Of a DNA stretch of 64,000 nucleotides, positions 33,593-45,700 are shown one piece after another. Each line of letters opens with the position of its first letter. The first letter of the stretch is position 1. The position numbers were made by a program, and so were the translations under genes. Source of the stretch: Physcia stellaris (Eukaryota > Ascomycota > Lecanoromycetes > Caliciales > Physciaceae); the NCBI GenBank assembly GCA_018902385.1, contig JABSSW010000002.1, forward strand, positions 1,240,001 through 1,304,000. Direction: 5' to 3'. A model generated the notes under the pieces. It was given only the letters and a program-made list of their open reading frames with translations. It was not told the origin of the DNA and searched no databases.

Positions 33593-34224
33593 GAGAGTTC
33601 AAGAGACTTTCATTGACGTCAACGAGTTGGTGATCATATTATTCATGAATGAAGAAGAGTAGCTGATATTGAATTCAATAACGAGTACTCTTGTAGCTTC
33701 GAGGAAGCAGACGTTAAGGCTTACGTCGCTTCAACAGCTGGCAAATTGCCATTGGCTGGATCAAACGTGACTAAGCATTTCATGACGAAAGCTCGAGATT
33801 GAGAACAACGAAAGAAAAGAGGATAATTAGCGCATGGGCAGGAGGTCAGAGTCGAGGTCCAATAAAGTTATATATCGAGTGCAATGCTCCTGGTTGTAAG
33901 GTGGGTTAATCATGACTATCTAGGAGGGTGCTACAGGCGGTTTTGTAGAAGGCCGAATGCCAAACACATAAGGCTAGTCACGTGTAATTCGCTTATGAGC
34001 CAATTACCAGTTGCTTGTAAGTCCCCTCCAACAACGAACTAGAACTACAAGCGACTAGCGCAGGAGGGTCCTGACCTTCGGCTGTAACAAAACATCCTCT
34101 CTCACCCTCTCAGCGAAAGTATTCAAGCTTCCGGTTTCCAAATCGAAATAATCCAACAACGCGACGTGCTGTCAACCTAAAGACGCTTCATCCGAACTGC
34201 CTAACCAGTGTGCATCAGCCAAGA
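33593..34224. other. Intergenic, 5' flank of the HET gene
   Basis: No coding frame or repeat recognised. It holds the divergent space between the HET gene and the LINE fragment. Confidence 0.5.
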
Positions 34225-35494
34225 TGCCTTTGTCATGGGGTCAGAGGACGATGGGCCGTCAATGGGCTACAGATGCGCGAACATATCCGGGCACGGCAAC
34301 ATAGCTGCTTACAAACACCAAAACTACTCTCCCTAGAGTCCAGAGTAAGGAAACCATACCAGAGAAATCGCTGAACAATGGCTGAACCATGTAGTCTCCC
34401 AGATAGAACACGAGGAAAGCCTTACCACCACGAACGAAATCCTCGAAGCCATAGAGAAAATCGACCGCGATCAGCAGATTTTGGACGAGACCAACACTAC
34501 AATTACAAGGAGCAAGATAGACGGGATATAGTCTCCTCTCTCCCCCCACAACAGTAAGCTGGGACGCAGCAGCAGGGCGTCCATCGCCCCAATCCGCCCG
34601 ACCAGACTTTCGCAAGCAAAGTCATCCATCTACAAGAAAGCAGAAATTGCGGTTTACAGACATGATCCCGAAGGGAAGCAAGAATTGAACACAAAAGGAC
34701 ACGGCACCAATCGTCGCGGAAATCAAAGATACTAGAGAGGATATGCTGGAAGAGTCGAAAAGCATCAGTGGAGTAAAGAAGCTACCGGGAGGAGATATTG
34801 CGGTACACCGGGAAGATGAAAGAAGCCATATAGCCTGAATCAATCTGTGGAGGGGCGGAAGGGAGTGAAAAATACTGCATAAGCTGGCCAGCGAAACCAA
34901 AAGAAGGATAACTGGGCGATACAACCCGTGATAGAGCTATCCACGCCAGAATGGGAAATGCAATGATAGACCTGCGGACTAATGATAGAAAAGTACGGTC
35001 GGTGTTTAACAAAGCCTGTAAAAGAATCACTTGTCGCAAACGCTACGGCCATGCACACATCACAACTCAATGCACTTAAAAGAGAGATGCTGCTACTGTG
35101 CGGGCTGTCAGTCGACGAGGTCGAAGACATGTATGGAGAGATACAAAAAGAAGTGTTGCGCATGCAGCCGAAACCACAGCGCCGCGATGAAAGAATGCCC
35201 TGAGCAGATCAAGCGGTGCAGACGCATAGGGCATGAGTTAGGGATGCGTCAATTAGGTTCGAAATCAAGAATAGACAGTCGACAATGGCAGCTAACATGT
35301 CTTGTCACGGTACGTCCAACAATTACAAGACTAAGCACGAAGACTCCATGGATTCCGCGCAGGTAAAGACGTCGATAAGGGAAGAAACCATGATTGCGAT
35401 GCCATCTGCAGAGGTTCCAGCAAAGCAAAGAAGAGGTAACTGTAAATCAAAGCTTTCTTATACCCGTCAAATCTCAAATATTCTGAATCTGTTC
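34225..35494 (+). mobile_element. Decayed LINE (Tad-like) ORF1 fragment
   Basis: Plus-strand frames starting at MPLSWGQ (34225) read, in pieces, as a fungal LINE ORF1. There is a coiled-coil stretch (IEHEESLTTTNEILEAIEK), then AEIKDTREDMLEESKSIS with SGVKKLPGGDIAVHREDE, and near 35020-35230 a series of CCHC-like knuckles (CRKRYGHAHITTQC, then CCYCAGCQSTRSKTCMERYK, then CSRNHSAAMKECP). Several stops and frame changes interrupt it. The endonuclease/reverse transcriptase ORF2 that should follow is absent before the P450 gene at 35.7 kb. This is therefore a dead partial copy. Base composition is near normal, so it escaped the mutation seen in the 27-31 kb element. Confidence 0.6.
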
Positions 35495-35695
35495 TAATTG
35501 CTGTTATTGTTCATCGGGACAAGGATGTCGCTTCTAATAAAACTCGTGGAATTAATCTAACGAGATTTACAAAGAGCTATTCAAGGGGAATTTTAGCGTA
35601 TTCCGTAGAGAAAAACCGATCATGTTTGATTAGCCAAGATCTATTAGCCCCAACCTTGACCACCAAGTCGAGATCATATTGAGCTCTAGATCTGT

Positions 35696-37441
35696 TTATC
35701 CTGCGCGCTTACCAGCGGCGAACGACACCTTACAAGGGTAATGGTCCGCCGGATGACCTCCGCCCCTGCGCGCCATATAAGCCCTCTGACCATTAACATT
35801 CCACCCTTCAGGATTCCCTTTCAGCGCATCATGTTCCCGATACGCATCCGCGAAGTCGAACTCTCGAATGGTAAGCGCCAACATGACTTTGATTTCCGTC
35901 AGCGCCAGCTCTTGACCAACGCAGTTGCGAGGACCGCGCTCGAATGGCCGCCATGCATTTTTCGGCGGGTATAATTCGTGGCCTTCAGGTACAAGGAAGC
36001 GGTCTGGCAGGAACTCTTCGGGCCGCGGCCAGTGGTGGGGATTGTGGTGGGTGCCGTAGTGGTCACCCCAGACGACGCATTGGTTGGTTGGTAGACTGTG
36101 GCCTTCCTTGGTGGAGATGAAAAAGTCTGGTTGTCCGTCTCGTAAGGCAGCGACGGTTGGGTAGATACGAAGACTTTCTTTGATGACTGCCAGAGTATAC
36201 GGCAATTGGTTGAGAAGGGAGGGTTTAGAGGAGAGCAGCGACGCAGCCGAGTTTGCATTGGAGCCGAACACGTCGTTGTGCTCATTGCGGACTTTGGTCA
36301 GGATTTCCGGGTGCTGTGCGAGGAGGTGATAGGTAAAGATAGCGCCTGTTGAGGTAGTATCATGACCAGCAAAGATGAAGAGTTTGATTTGGGCCATTGC
36401 AAAGTCTCTAAAATCCCTATTAATGCCTGTTGCTGACGGATGCTCCTCCAGATAAGATTTGAGTGCAAGATCAATCACGGATTTGGTTTTGGTCTCTGTT
36501 GCGCCTTGGAACGCACTGTAACGGTGGTCAAGCTCCCGGATGAGGTAGCGATTCATCTTCCGTGTGTTGTACAGATGTACAAAAGGCCGAAATATGTTGA
36601 TATATTCTAACGGGTTGATATTCATCCCGGTTGTGCACCATTCAAGCTGTCTACGTAACGCAGACGTCAAGTCGTTATGCTGAGTTTGGCTGGTAAATCT
36701 GTGGTCCCTAGTGGTCATGAGATCAGCAAGCCTGCTGTCGAGTTAGGTCGTGGGGAAGACCCACATAACGACCCTACCAATGATATCGATAGTAAGATTC
36801 AGACTAGCTTCCTCAAGGTACAGCAGCTCCCCGGTTTTTGCATGTTTTTCAAGGATGTTCTTGAAGGCCTCCACCTCCTCCACCATGCTCGGTATCAGAG
36901 TCGAAATGTGGTTAGCACTAAACCCGGGATTGAATATCCCTCTCCAACGCTTCCACGCAGCACCTTCTAAGGTTACCAAATCTTCCTTACCCGTCAATGG
37001 TTTGAGAAAGTGGCGTAGACCTTTGTCTTTGGGGATTTGGTTTGCTTGGGTTAGCTGGTACATTGTGTTTGGGCTCATAACGACCAGCATGACGGGACCA
37101 AAAGGCCAAGTATCTAGATAAAATGCTTCATCGAGGTACGGATACCTCTGGCGAATCTGGTCGCCAATATACACGCCATGAGCATAGGGAGGTAGGCCTC
37201 CTAAGATACTGGCGCTCAGAGCTACATGGCCAAAGAGCCAATGGTGAGGAGGCATAGGCTTTGCATGTGTCAGCTTCAGTGCAGTCTCGGAGATCACTCT
37301 TGAATTACGTACATAGCCTTTCTTCTGGAGCTGTCGGACGAAAGTACGCGCATGATACAATTTGACAAAGAAGGTGGAGATCATGAGAGTTGCGACTGCG
37401 AACATGAACCGCACAACATAGTGGAACTCTGTCGACGCCAT
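35696..37441 (-). CDS. Cytochrome P450 monooxygenase, 562 aa
   Basis: Two exons (37441-36765 and 36707-35696) with a 57-bp intron (GTGGGT...CACTAG, internal CTAAC) give one complete frame. The N-terminus has a membrane anchor (residues ~9-27). Landmarks: the I-helix AGHDTTS, the K-helix ESLR in KESLRIYP, and the haem-binding loop FERGPRNCVGQ with its axial Cys. The full set of signature motifs and the typical length indicate an active, ER-anchored haem-thiolate monooxygenase using a reductase partner. The substrate cannot be read from sequence. It is the first member of a block with an SDR, a 7TM protein, a PDR transporter and a second P450. Confidence 0.92.
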
Positions 37442-37878
37442 GCTTGCAATGAATGACCGAGTCTGATCCGCGATTCACTGATTGATGAAGTTAAGCTATA
37501 GCAGATTTTCAATCTGTCAAAGAGTATTGAGGCGACTTAGGCATTTATAGTAGGTTCGTAAATACTAGTATGTTATGTTACCCTTGTACAGCTTTTTTTA
37601 TTACGATACGCGCCTCGCGTAATATTGTATTTTGAGCAGCAGGTTGCAGCACCCAACGAACGCCTTCTTAACTTCATTCGAGAAGTAAGATTGCCTGGAC
37701 CTCAATCAATCGCATTAGAGCCCCGCGATTCGCGCAGCACCAATATCCCATGAACCGGCATGGTTCACTATTGGTGGGGGTTGCCAAGCCAAGTGAACCA
37801 GTTCGTCCCAGTCCATGGGATAACTCATGAAGACAATCAACCTTCCACACCACGCATTGTGTCATCCAAAAGTGCAAA
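37442..37878. other. Intergenic between P450 and 5S rRNA
   Basis: The P450 promoter side and the 3' flank of the 5S gene. No other feature seen. Confidence 0.4.
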
Positions 37879-38670
37879 ACATACAACAGCCAGTATTCGC
37901 TGGTGGTCACCCACCCAACTACTAATTGGCCGCTAATTAGGTTCTCATGGCCGATCGGACGAGAGGCCGAGCTTTCTAGCTGCTATGGTCGTATGTATCA
38001 GCCAGCTTCAACTATTCTCGATATGATGCAGTGGAACTGCTGAAGCTGGCAGACTTTTGATGCGCTGCTCTATCATGCTCTCGCAAGCTCCCCTACGCCT
38101 TAATAATGACCACAACTCAGCTGCTGTGCCCACGCTGAAGGCGACAAGGACTCTATGCGGACAAATCGCGCGCTGACAAGTCAGACTCGAGCGGTTCTTT
38201 CGGAAAGATCTTGGTCGTGAAACGTGATATTACCACGGGAAAGGAGGCTAGACGTGGCTTAGCTCAGACGTATTATGCATCTTGAGTCCCGAGAAAGCTT
38301 ATCAGTGCATGCAAGAGCTTCATGTAAATAAGCTGCATCAAGCACGGAGTTGCGGTGTGTGTTAAAAGCGTCGAGGTGCAGCTGGTTGTTTCTAGTCCAC
38401 CTTCAGCCCCATATGCATGCTAGTATCAAGCTGACAGGTGACGTACTAAGAAGAGGCTCAGCATGCAGAGATGATTGCGCCCCTTTCCCTTAGCTCGAGG
38501 ATCTTGCCGTAATGGCAGTTGATCCTTGGGCTCAACCATGAGTTCTTCGAGACTACCTATACCGAATTCTCACTCCGAGCATAACCTTCTCCGATTCGGA
38601 TCATGGAGAAGTCACAAGGTAGTTTGATAATAACCGGTGCCGCGGGAGGTATTGGACGAGCAACAGCAGA
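37876..38670. repeat. Segmental duplication, unit 1 (5S rRNA plus SDR promoter and start)
   Basis: Patchily matches 53893-54580 in the same order: the 5S gene, then shared blocks (GGCTTAGCTCAGACGTATTATGCAT, CCCGAGAAAGCT, a GGTGACGTACTAAGAAGAGG block), then the start of the SDR coding region. This unit contains the intact SDR gene. 37997-38602 is therefore the SDR upstream region and shows no other gene. Confidence 0.75.
37879..37996 (-). rRNA. 5S ribosomal RNA, copy 1 (possibly a variant or pseudogene)
   Basis: Read on the minus strand it starts ACATACGACCATAGC and ends GGCTGTTGTATGT, with TTAGTAGTTGGGTGGGTGACC inside, as in filamentous fungal 5S rRNA. The ends pair and a T4 terminator follows at 37879-37876. 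It is 118 nt. Three bases differ from the copy at 53897-54014, two adjacent and one single, all transitions, so this copy may be a pseudogene. Internal pol III promoter elements are expected within the gene. Confidence 0.9.
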
Positions 38671-39640
38671 GCTCTATGCCGACGAGTACTCAGCTCAATA
38701 CACCGGTGTCTTCACCGTCCGCAACATCGACAACCCCAGTACTCAAAAACTTCGCCACACATTGCTCGAAGCGCACAACCCAACGAATATCCTACCCCTC
38801 GAGCTCACAGATCTGTCCAACGTCCGTTCATTCGCCGACCAGATTAATACTCGCGTCTCCGCTGGCTCCATACCTCCCATCACTGCCCTAGTCCTCAATG
38901 CGGGATACATGTCCAAAGGCAGCCAGCGATTGACCCCAGACGGCTACGAAACCACTTTCCAAGTCAATTATCTGTCGAATTTCCTTCTCGTGCTCCTCCT
39001 CCTTCGGAGCATGCACCCTCGCCACGCCCGTATCGTATACATCACGAGCTGGACTCACGACCCCGCCGACGCACACAGTCGCGCTCTCCCACTTCAGCGG
39101 AAGATGTGGCGCCCAGTTCCGGACCTTGCGGCGCCGAGTCATCCGGACAAGAAGCTCGGGATGTCCAAGACGCTACTGGGTCTTCGACGGTATGCCGAGT
39201 CCAAGCTGTGGGCGATGATGTTTATGCAGAATCTGCAAAGGCGAGTGGATGACGAACCGACGTTGCGCCATATCGGTACGTTGATGGTGGATCCTGGTGG
39301 GGTTTTCAGTACGCAAATCATGCGTGAGCAGACGTGGATGTGGAGGCGGCCATTACGGGCAATCTTAAAGACCGTGACCCCTTGTATGGAGCTGATCGCT
39401 CCTAATGGGGCTTTGAGGACTGCTAGGAAAGCCGCGAGAGATATCTTGAGCGCTTGTTTTGATGATGATGGAGTTATTGGAAGATATCCGAAGGGATTGT
39501 ATCTGAACGGTAGTGTGGCGAAAGTTAGTAGTGAGGAGTCGAGAGACAGGATAAAACAAGATGATCTCTGGGAGGGAAGTTTGAAGCTGGCCGGTCTGAT
39601 TGAGGAAGATACTATGCTGGGGCATAAGATGACGATATAG
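38603..39640 (+). CDS. Short-chain dehydrogenase/reductase, 345 aa
   Basis: A single exon with the ATG at 38603. The Rossmann glycine motif TGAAGGIG is at residues 12-19, LVLNAGYMSKG provides the NAG motif, and YAESK gives the catalytic Tyr-x-x-x-Lys; VDPGGV follows. These features define a classical NAD(P)-dependent SDR. The long C-terminal part after the VDPGGV motif resembles the fungal 3-ketosteroid-reductase-like SDRs, but the substrate is unknown. Its upstream region, including a 5S rRNA gene, is duplicated at 53.9-54.6 kb. It lies head-away from the P450 and tail-to-tail with the 7TM gene, which places it inside the P450/transporter block. Confidence 0.9.
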   Translation: MEKSQGSLIITGAAGGIGRATAELYADEYSAQYTGVFTVRNIDNPSTQKLRHTLLEAHNPTNILPLELTDLSNVRSFADQINTRVSAGSIPPITALVLNAGYMSKGSQRLTPDGYETTFQVNYLSNFLLVLLLLRSMHPRHARIVYITSWTHDPADAHSRALPLQRKMWRPVPDLAAPSHPDKKLGMSKTLLGLRRYAESKLWAMMFMQNLQRRVDDEPTLRHIGTLMVDPGGVFSTQIMREQTWMWRRPLRAILKTVTPCMELIAPNGALRTARKAARDILSACFDDDGVIGRYPKGLYLNGSVAKVSSEESRDRIKQDDLWEGSLKLAGLIEEDTMLGHKMTI

Positions 39641-39949
39641 GTGCTTTGTCAACAAAGATAACTGTGAAATATGAAACAAGAATTAGAATCCGTTCACCGT
39701 CAATTCATTCTTAGCAGTCTAGCTAGGACTCTAGTAAGCCAAATCCACGCCGAGTTCTGACGGTGATCACTAGAGAAAATTGTCGCTTTGTTCCCAAGTC
39801 ATAACATCTAAACGTAAAAGCATAATAACGATGCATACACAAGTTGACAGTCTCTCGACCAAAGCTCGCAATTGCCCTGAAATATATCTTGACTTTACAT
39901 AGAATCAAAAGTAGACTGAATACCACGGCATTATAGAGCCTACCTCTGA
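39641..39949. other. Convergent intergenic gap
   Basis: Shared 3' flank of the SDR (plus) and 7TM (minus) genes. No further feature seen. Confidence 0.5.
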
Positions 39950-41274
39950 CTAGACCTTGCTTTCAGGCTCTTGATGCTGAGCATGAATAGGCCATGCGTC
40001 ATCATCGTCTTGACTCGCTTGGCTCTCCATAATGCGAGAAGTACTCATCCCTTTTCCGTTACCGTTGATGAACGTCCGTATTCCTGTCATTTGGGCACGT
40101 GGGACATCTGGCAAATCTTCCATGGGAAAGTGACCATCTCCATCCGCTTTGTACCCTTCAGAAGACGAATGCTCCTTGGATTTGGATCGCCACAAGCTAG
40201 GGGTAAAGAGTCGCTTCAGAATGCTACTGTCCTGAGAGTACCAATGGGTTTGGTTACCAGGCGGTGGCTTTGCCTTGTTGTTATCCCTGCGAGATATAAA
40301 AAAGGCACGGAAAGCCGTGACCGAAGTCAGGATGATGCCAATCTCTGCTGCCAGTATGATGAAATAAGTCTCCCATACTTGGTCAATCGATCCATTAAGC
40401 TTGATGCCCGAGATTCGTGTAATCGTGACCAGAATCATGACCACGGTCAAGCACAAGGAGAAAGCCAGGACTGCTTTTTGTGTCCACCTTATTTGGATTT
40501 GCCATATCAGTCTAATCGGAATATACAAGACTCGGATGCTCGTCAGTCTCTATTGCTAAGTTCCATGTTCGATTGGACTCACTCAACAAATCGCCAATGA
40601 GATCTAATACGGTCTGTGCGATCGAGTGTCGCATAGTCAGTGCCACGCCTGACGGCAAGGAACATTGGACTAAACCAAATTTAGCTCATCACAGCAGTAA
40701 AGATGCAAGCGACCTACAGTTTCGAGGATCATAGTAGTAAGGACAAGCCAAATAGTAGACCGACACCCCGTAACCCAAAACAGCGATGTTGAAGACTGTA
40801 ACAACCCACCAGTACATTGTCAATGGTTTGATGCGATCGATTAATTTCCGAAAAAGAAATAGAAAACTGAATTTGACAGCCATAATCGCGCTCCAAGAGA
40901 GCATCAGGGTGATGGTGATCCATTTGTGAAAATCATATGATTGCTCAAGAAAATCTGGAGGTATTTCGGCATTTGGTAACTTGGTTGTTAGGGCCAAAAC
41001 AAGGTACATCTTGTCGATAGCCATCGTGTACAGGATGACTAGGGCGCAGACCAAGCAACAAAGCCCGAAAAGTAAGAAGCCGTCGTCAAAAGAGAGCTGT
41101 TTCTGGATTCGAAGACGGATGTAAAAGCGTGAAGCGGCGCTCAGTAAGCAAAGCGCAAAGAAGACAGCGGTCGACGCCTGCACCTGTCAGCGTGGATATT
41201 CCTGAAGAGACGCGTCCACTTACCACGAATGCATGCTTTGATATTCGACCTGCTTGGAAATTTGGCGAAGACAT
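39950..41274 (-). CDS. Fungal rhodopsin-like (PTH11/SAT5-type) 7TM membrane protein, 394 aa
   Basis: Four exons (41274-41224, 41183-40718, 40669-40583, 40530-39950) join in frame with introns of 40, 48 and 52 bp. Multiple membrane segments cover residues ~15-290. The diagnostic pattern of the fungal rhodopsin-like domain (PF20684-like) is present: RFYIRLRIQKQLSFDDGFLL after TM1, a YYxDPRN-C extracellular loop, and D-L-(x)-IPIRLIW in TM5. The cytosolic tail (about 90 residues) is polar and acidic. Relatives are annotated as PTH11-like receptors, and some occur in metabolite clusters (SAT5-like); the ligand is unknown. It acts in the plasma or endomembrane. The start follows the short first exon with ATGTCTTCG. 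Confidence 0.85.
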
Positions 41275-42763
41275 GATAGGCAGAACCTCACACAGTGGAT
41301 GACGGTGAAGAGAGATGGTGAACCTTCGTAGGAAGGAGAGTGGGAGTGAAAAGGACGAATATCGGGCATGGACAGGGAGCTAGCGGCATCCACTTCCCAT
41401 CAGACATGATCTGGTGCCGCATTTCAGCCTTTGCAGGAACCGCCAAGGATGGCAGAACTGCAGGTCAGAGGCATTGCAATCCGTGCCACTCGGGGCCGTT
41501 TCTTGGGAGTACAAGAACCTTCATTACCTTGTCCAGTACGTATTTCAATTTGTTTCATTGTTTCATGTAGTATTTTTTTCCGCGTAGATCTTCGAGACGA
41601 CCAATAATGAACCTTCCAGGATCTCAAAAGTGATGGCCCCTATCATGTCCCAGCCCTAAGCGGTGGCGAAATACCTTTGTCCTACAGCCGAAAACCTGCG
41701 TACAATCGATACGGACAAGGTCAGTGTGACTGCATCGACGGATCGGAGCTGTCAGGTCTAGCTGACTCGAGGAGAGTGATAGGATAAGCTGGGCAGGATG
41801 TGCAAAGGCTTTTTAGCGTCTTCCTGCTCCCGTACGGAGTAGAGTAACGGAGTACACCTTAGTACACCTAATCCTGCTGCACTAATTGCGGGTACTTAAG
41901 AGCCCGGCGACTACCTTAATGCAGCACTCTGCTTAACGGGATCTGTCCGTGAGGCTGAAATGGTTCGCAATGTAGCGTCATAGGCGCACCAATCCTTAAA
42001 GTACAAGTAATCCTGTTGTAACACCATCGTGTCCCCGACGAAAGGCATCTTGCAGTTCACACGCTCGCCATTAAAAGGGTTCAAAGGATCTCTCAGGCAG
42101 CCGAGATAGGCTAATCCTTAGCGATGCCAGCAATCGTTAAATGATACGATCCTTCGCGGCGTCCGCAGCTCCTGCATGCGCATCACTATTAACATTGATT
42201 TAGGTGCAGATCGAGGGGCTGACGCCCCGAGGATAGAAACTCGAAAGGCATCGTTCTGCATGCCAAGACTCACACCAACGAGGTCTCCGACTAGCTCGTC
42301 GGGTGGGCCGCACTCCACGCTCCCAGAGGCTTGCGAGTTGCCAAAAACACCACCGTGCATGAGCTGAGCGCAAAGCACGCAGTCATCGGAGCGCTTTTGC
42401 CTCTGCAGCATGTGCCAACACACGTTTCAACACGTTGCTACGCCCAGTGACTGCTTTCGATAGGTTCCCAGCACCGCAGCTGCATAGAGTCCTCCCTAAG
42501 GCCAACCGCAGGCTTTCATACCGCACCGTATGTAATTTCTGTCTCGTACGAGTACGTGAGACCAATTTGAATAGAGTATGTATCAAAATACAATCACATT
42601 CGAGTGATTGCCAACTCTTTCATCTCCCCCTCCTGCCCTGTTCAGGTGCTCTACGTGAGCCTCGTGCTAGCTATGCACGTTATGTTCAGATTATGAAGAT
42701 GAGGACCTCGAACCCCTTGTTCAATCATTTGAGACTTGATTGCTTGAATATCGTTAGCCCATC
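41275..42763. other. Divergent promoter region of the 7TM and ABC transporter genes
   Basis: About 1.5 kb between two divergently transcribed genes. Short frames here have no domain. 41830-41890 contains repeated GGAGTA/GTACACCT words, which might be regulatory, but nothing can be claimed. No repeat or RNA gene was found. Confidence 0.4.
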
Positions 42764-45700
42764 ATGGAAACTTCTGAGTCCGTCAGGAATTCTCCTCATT
42801 CATCTGATACACCTGGCAATGTCCTTGACTGTATATCTGATCATGACAATGATCAGTATGATCCAACCCTTCTGCTCAAGTCTCTTGCTGCGGCTCGTCG
42901 TCAAAGGATTGCCGTGGACCCGTTCGAAATGATTGGTGTAGCGTTCCGCAACATGAATGTTTACGGTTGCAAGACATCAACCGATTACCTGCCTACCTTT
43001 GGCAGTTATCCGCACAAGATACTGTCCATGTTATCAAGTGGCCACAGAAGACAGGTTCCAATCTTGAACGGCTTTGACGGCTTGGTCGATAAGGGAGAGA
43101 TGCTTCTTGTATTAGGGCGCCCTGGTAGTGGATGCTCAACGTTGCTCAAGACAATAGCAGGCGTAAAGCATGGCCTACATATCACACATGACTCGGGTCT
43201 CGAATATAACGGTAATGTAGTGAAACGTGAAGCAGTCGAAGGTTACTCATCTAATCGAAGCATTAGGAGCCTCATCACACAGCAAACACGAAGTTCGTCG
43301 TGGGGAATGCATTTACGATTCGGAATCGGACACACATTTCCCGGAACTAACGGTTCGCCAGACGCTGATCTTCGCTGCGAAGGCCAGAGGATCTCATAAT
43401 TTATTGCCAGAGAAAGTTGAGAGCAGCAAATCTGATTACTTGGCTGATGCAGTTCTGTCTATGTTCAACCTTTCACATATAGCTGATTCCAAAGTCGGCG
43501 ATGAGCTGCTCCGAGGTGTCAGCGGTGGAGAACGGAGAAGACTGAGTATCGCCGAAGGTTTCATTGGCGGTAGTCCACTACAATGCTGGGACAATAGTAC
43601 TCGTGGGCTCGACAGCTCGACAGCACTTACCATTACTCAAGTTCTCAAACACTCTACTCTTATAGCTGGATCAACAGCTGTTATGACTGCTTACCAAGCG
43701 TCACAACCACTTTATGAAGTATACAAGCGCCACTAAACGTACAGACCTCAACAAACGCTAATGTCCGCGCAGTTATTTGACAAAGTTACGCTGCTATACG
43801 AGGGCCGTCAAATATATTTTGGACCTGTACTTGCTGCGAAACAGTTTTTCGTAGATATGGGATTCATCTGTACTGATTTTACCACGACACCGGACTTTCT
43901 GACATCCTTGACCAATCCTGCACAGCACAAAGTTAGAAAGGGCTATGAACATCGAGTGCCCCGAACGCCCGACGAGTTTGAACATGTGTGGAAAGTTAGT
44001 AGTCATCGGCGGCGACTGTTGGAAGCAATCATAGATAATCAGCAAAGATCGGGTATGGTAGGAAAGCACTTACAGATGGGCGGAAAGTGAGTTGTCCAGG
44101 CGTGAGCAGCTCAAGCCAAAACACTCAATTAACGTATCGTGAAGACACACTCTTTACAGAACCACCTTCTTGAAGCAAATCCTAATATGCGTTGTCCGCT
44201 GCTTACAAAGACTGCGTCAAAACCTGGCTGTTCCAATTTCAGGAATTGTTGGGACTGCTATCTTGGGTACAATCACTGGCAGCGTCTTCTACAACCTAGA
44301 TATCGGGACGAGCAGTTTCTACGGTCGCGGTGCCTTGATATTCTTTGCAACCATGATCAATGCAACTAGTAGCGCTTTCGAGGTTCGACGGAAATTATTT
44401 TAAGGAATCATCCACTTACTAATCGTGGTTTAGGTCTTGACGATGTGGTCACAACGACCTATTGTGGAAAAGCATACTCGTTACGCATTTTACCATCCAT
44501 CTGCGGAGGCAATCGCGGCCATGATATGCGACCTGCCAAACAAGTTACTCACGTCCTTGTTCTTCAATGTTATCTTGTATTTCATGGCTAACTTACGCGG
44601 GGAGGCCAGCGCCTTCTTGATATTCTATCTATTTAGCTTTGCCTGTCTACTCACTATGTCAATGTTTTTTCGCATGGTCGGACTTCTGTCAAAAACGCAT
44701 GCGCAGGCGATGGCTCCGGTAGCCGTATGGATATTGAATCTAATCCTGTCGATTGGGTTTGTTTTGCCAAATCGCGAAATGAAGCCCTGGTTGCGGTGGA
44801 TTGGCTACATTAACCCCATGGCCTTCACTTTCGAGAGCTTGATGATCAATGAAGTGAGTCATTGTGTCCTCATCCTTTGCATCAGATCATTCGATTTACG
44901 TTACCAGTTCCATGACCGGAGGTTTCCTTGCTCAACTTTGGTACCGACTGGGCCTGGCTACGAAAACCCCAGTAAAAGCGGGGTCGTTTGTGCAACTGTT
45001 GGTGTAGAAACAGAAGGGTACTACGTAGACGGTGATGCATATCTTCTTCTCAACTATGGGTTTCGTTCGACCCATCTATGGAGGTAATTTACTCTTTCCT
45101 GGATGCATAAGCTCTAACATGTGACAGAAATCTGGGATTCATACTCGCGTTCATGGCTTTTTTCCTATTTATTCACGTTTTGGCTGCAGAGTTCGTCTCC
45201 GGACAGCCCTCGAAGGGAGACGTTCTCCTGTTCCGGCATAAACGCAAGGAAGATGAGGTGTCAGCCCTGGACATCGAGAAAAACCTCCCCATGGTTGGCT
45301 CATCCGGCTTAAGCAATTCTTCAAAATGGCAAAGTGGGGAACTTAGTCCTGCGGTGGCTTCGAATATCGAGATTCAAGACACATACTTTACATGGAAGGA
45401 TCTGAGCTACGATGTTACTATCGGCGGTAAACCACAGAGACTCTTAGATGACGTTGATGGTTGGGTACAAGCTGGTAGTTTGACTGCAATAATGGTAAAT
45501 AAGAGACAAAGAAGATACTCATGGAATGCGTGAAGGATGCTGCTAACTTTGTAATTCGGTAGGGGGCGACTGGCGCCGGTAAAACCACACTTTTGGATGT
45601 ATTAGCCAATCGCGTATCAATTGGGACTGTCACAGGAGATGTTTTTGTCAATCACGAGCCTCGCTCCGAGAGTTTTCAGAGGGAGACTGGCTACATCCAG

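Noticed and set aside
36708-36764. Stop codon splitting the first P450
   Set aside because: A 57-bp intron removes it and restores VVMDHRF.
44087-44159. Frameshift plus stop in the ABC transporter
   Set aside because: A GTGAGT...TTTACAG intron of 73 bp explains the break and keeps frame exactly.
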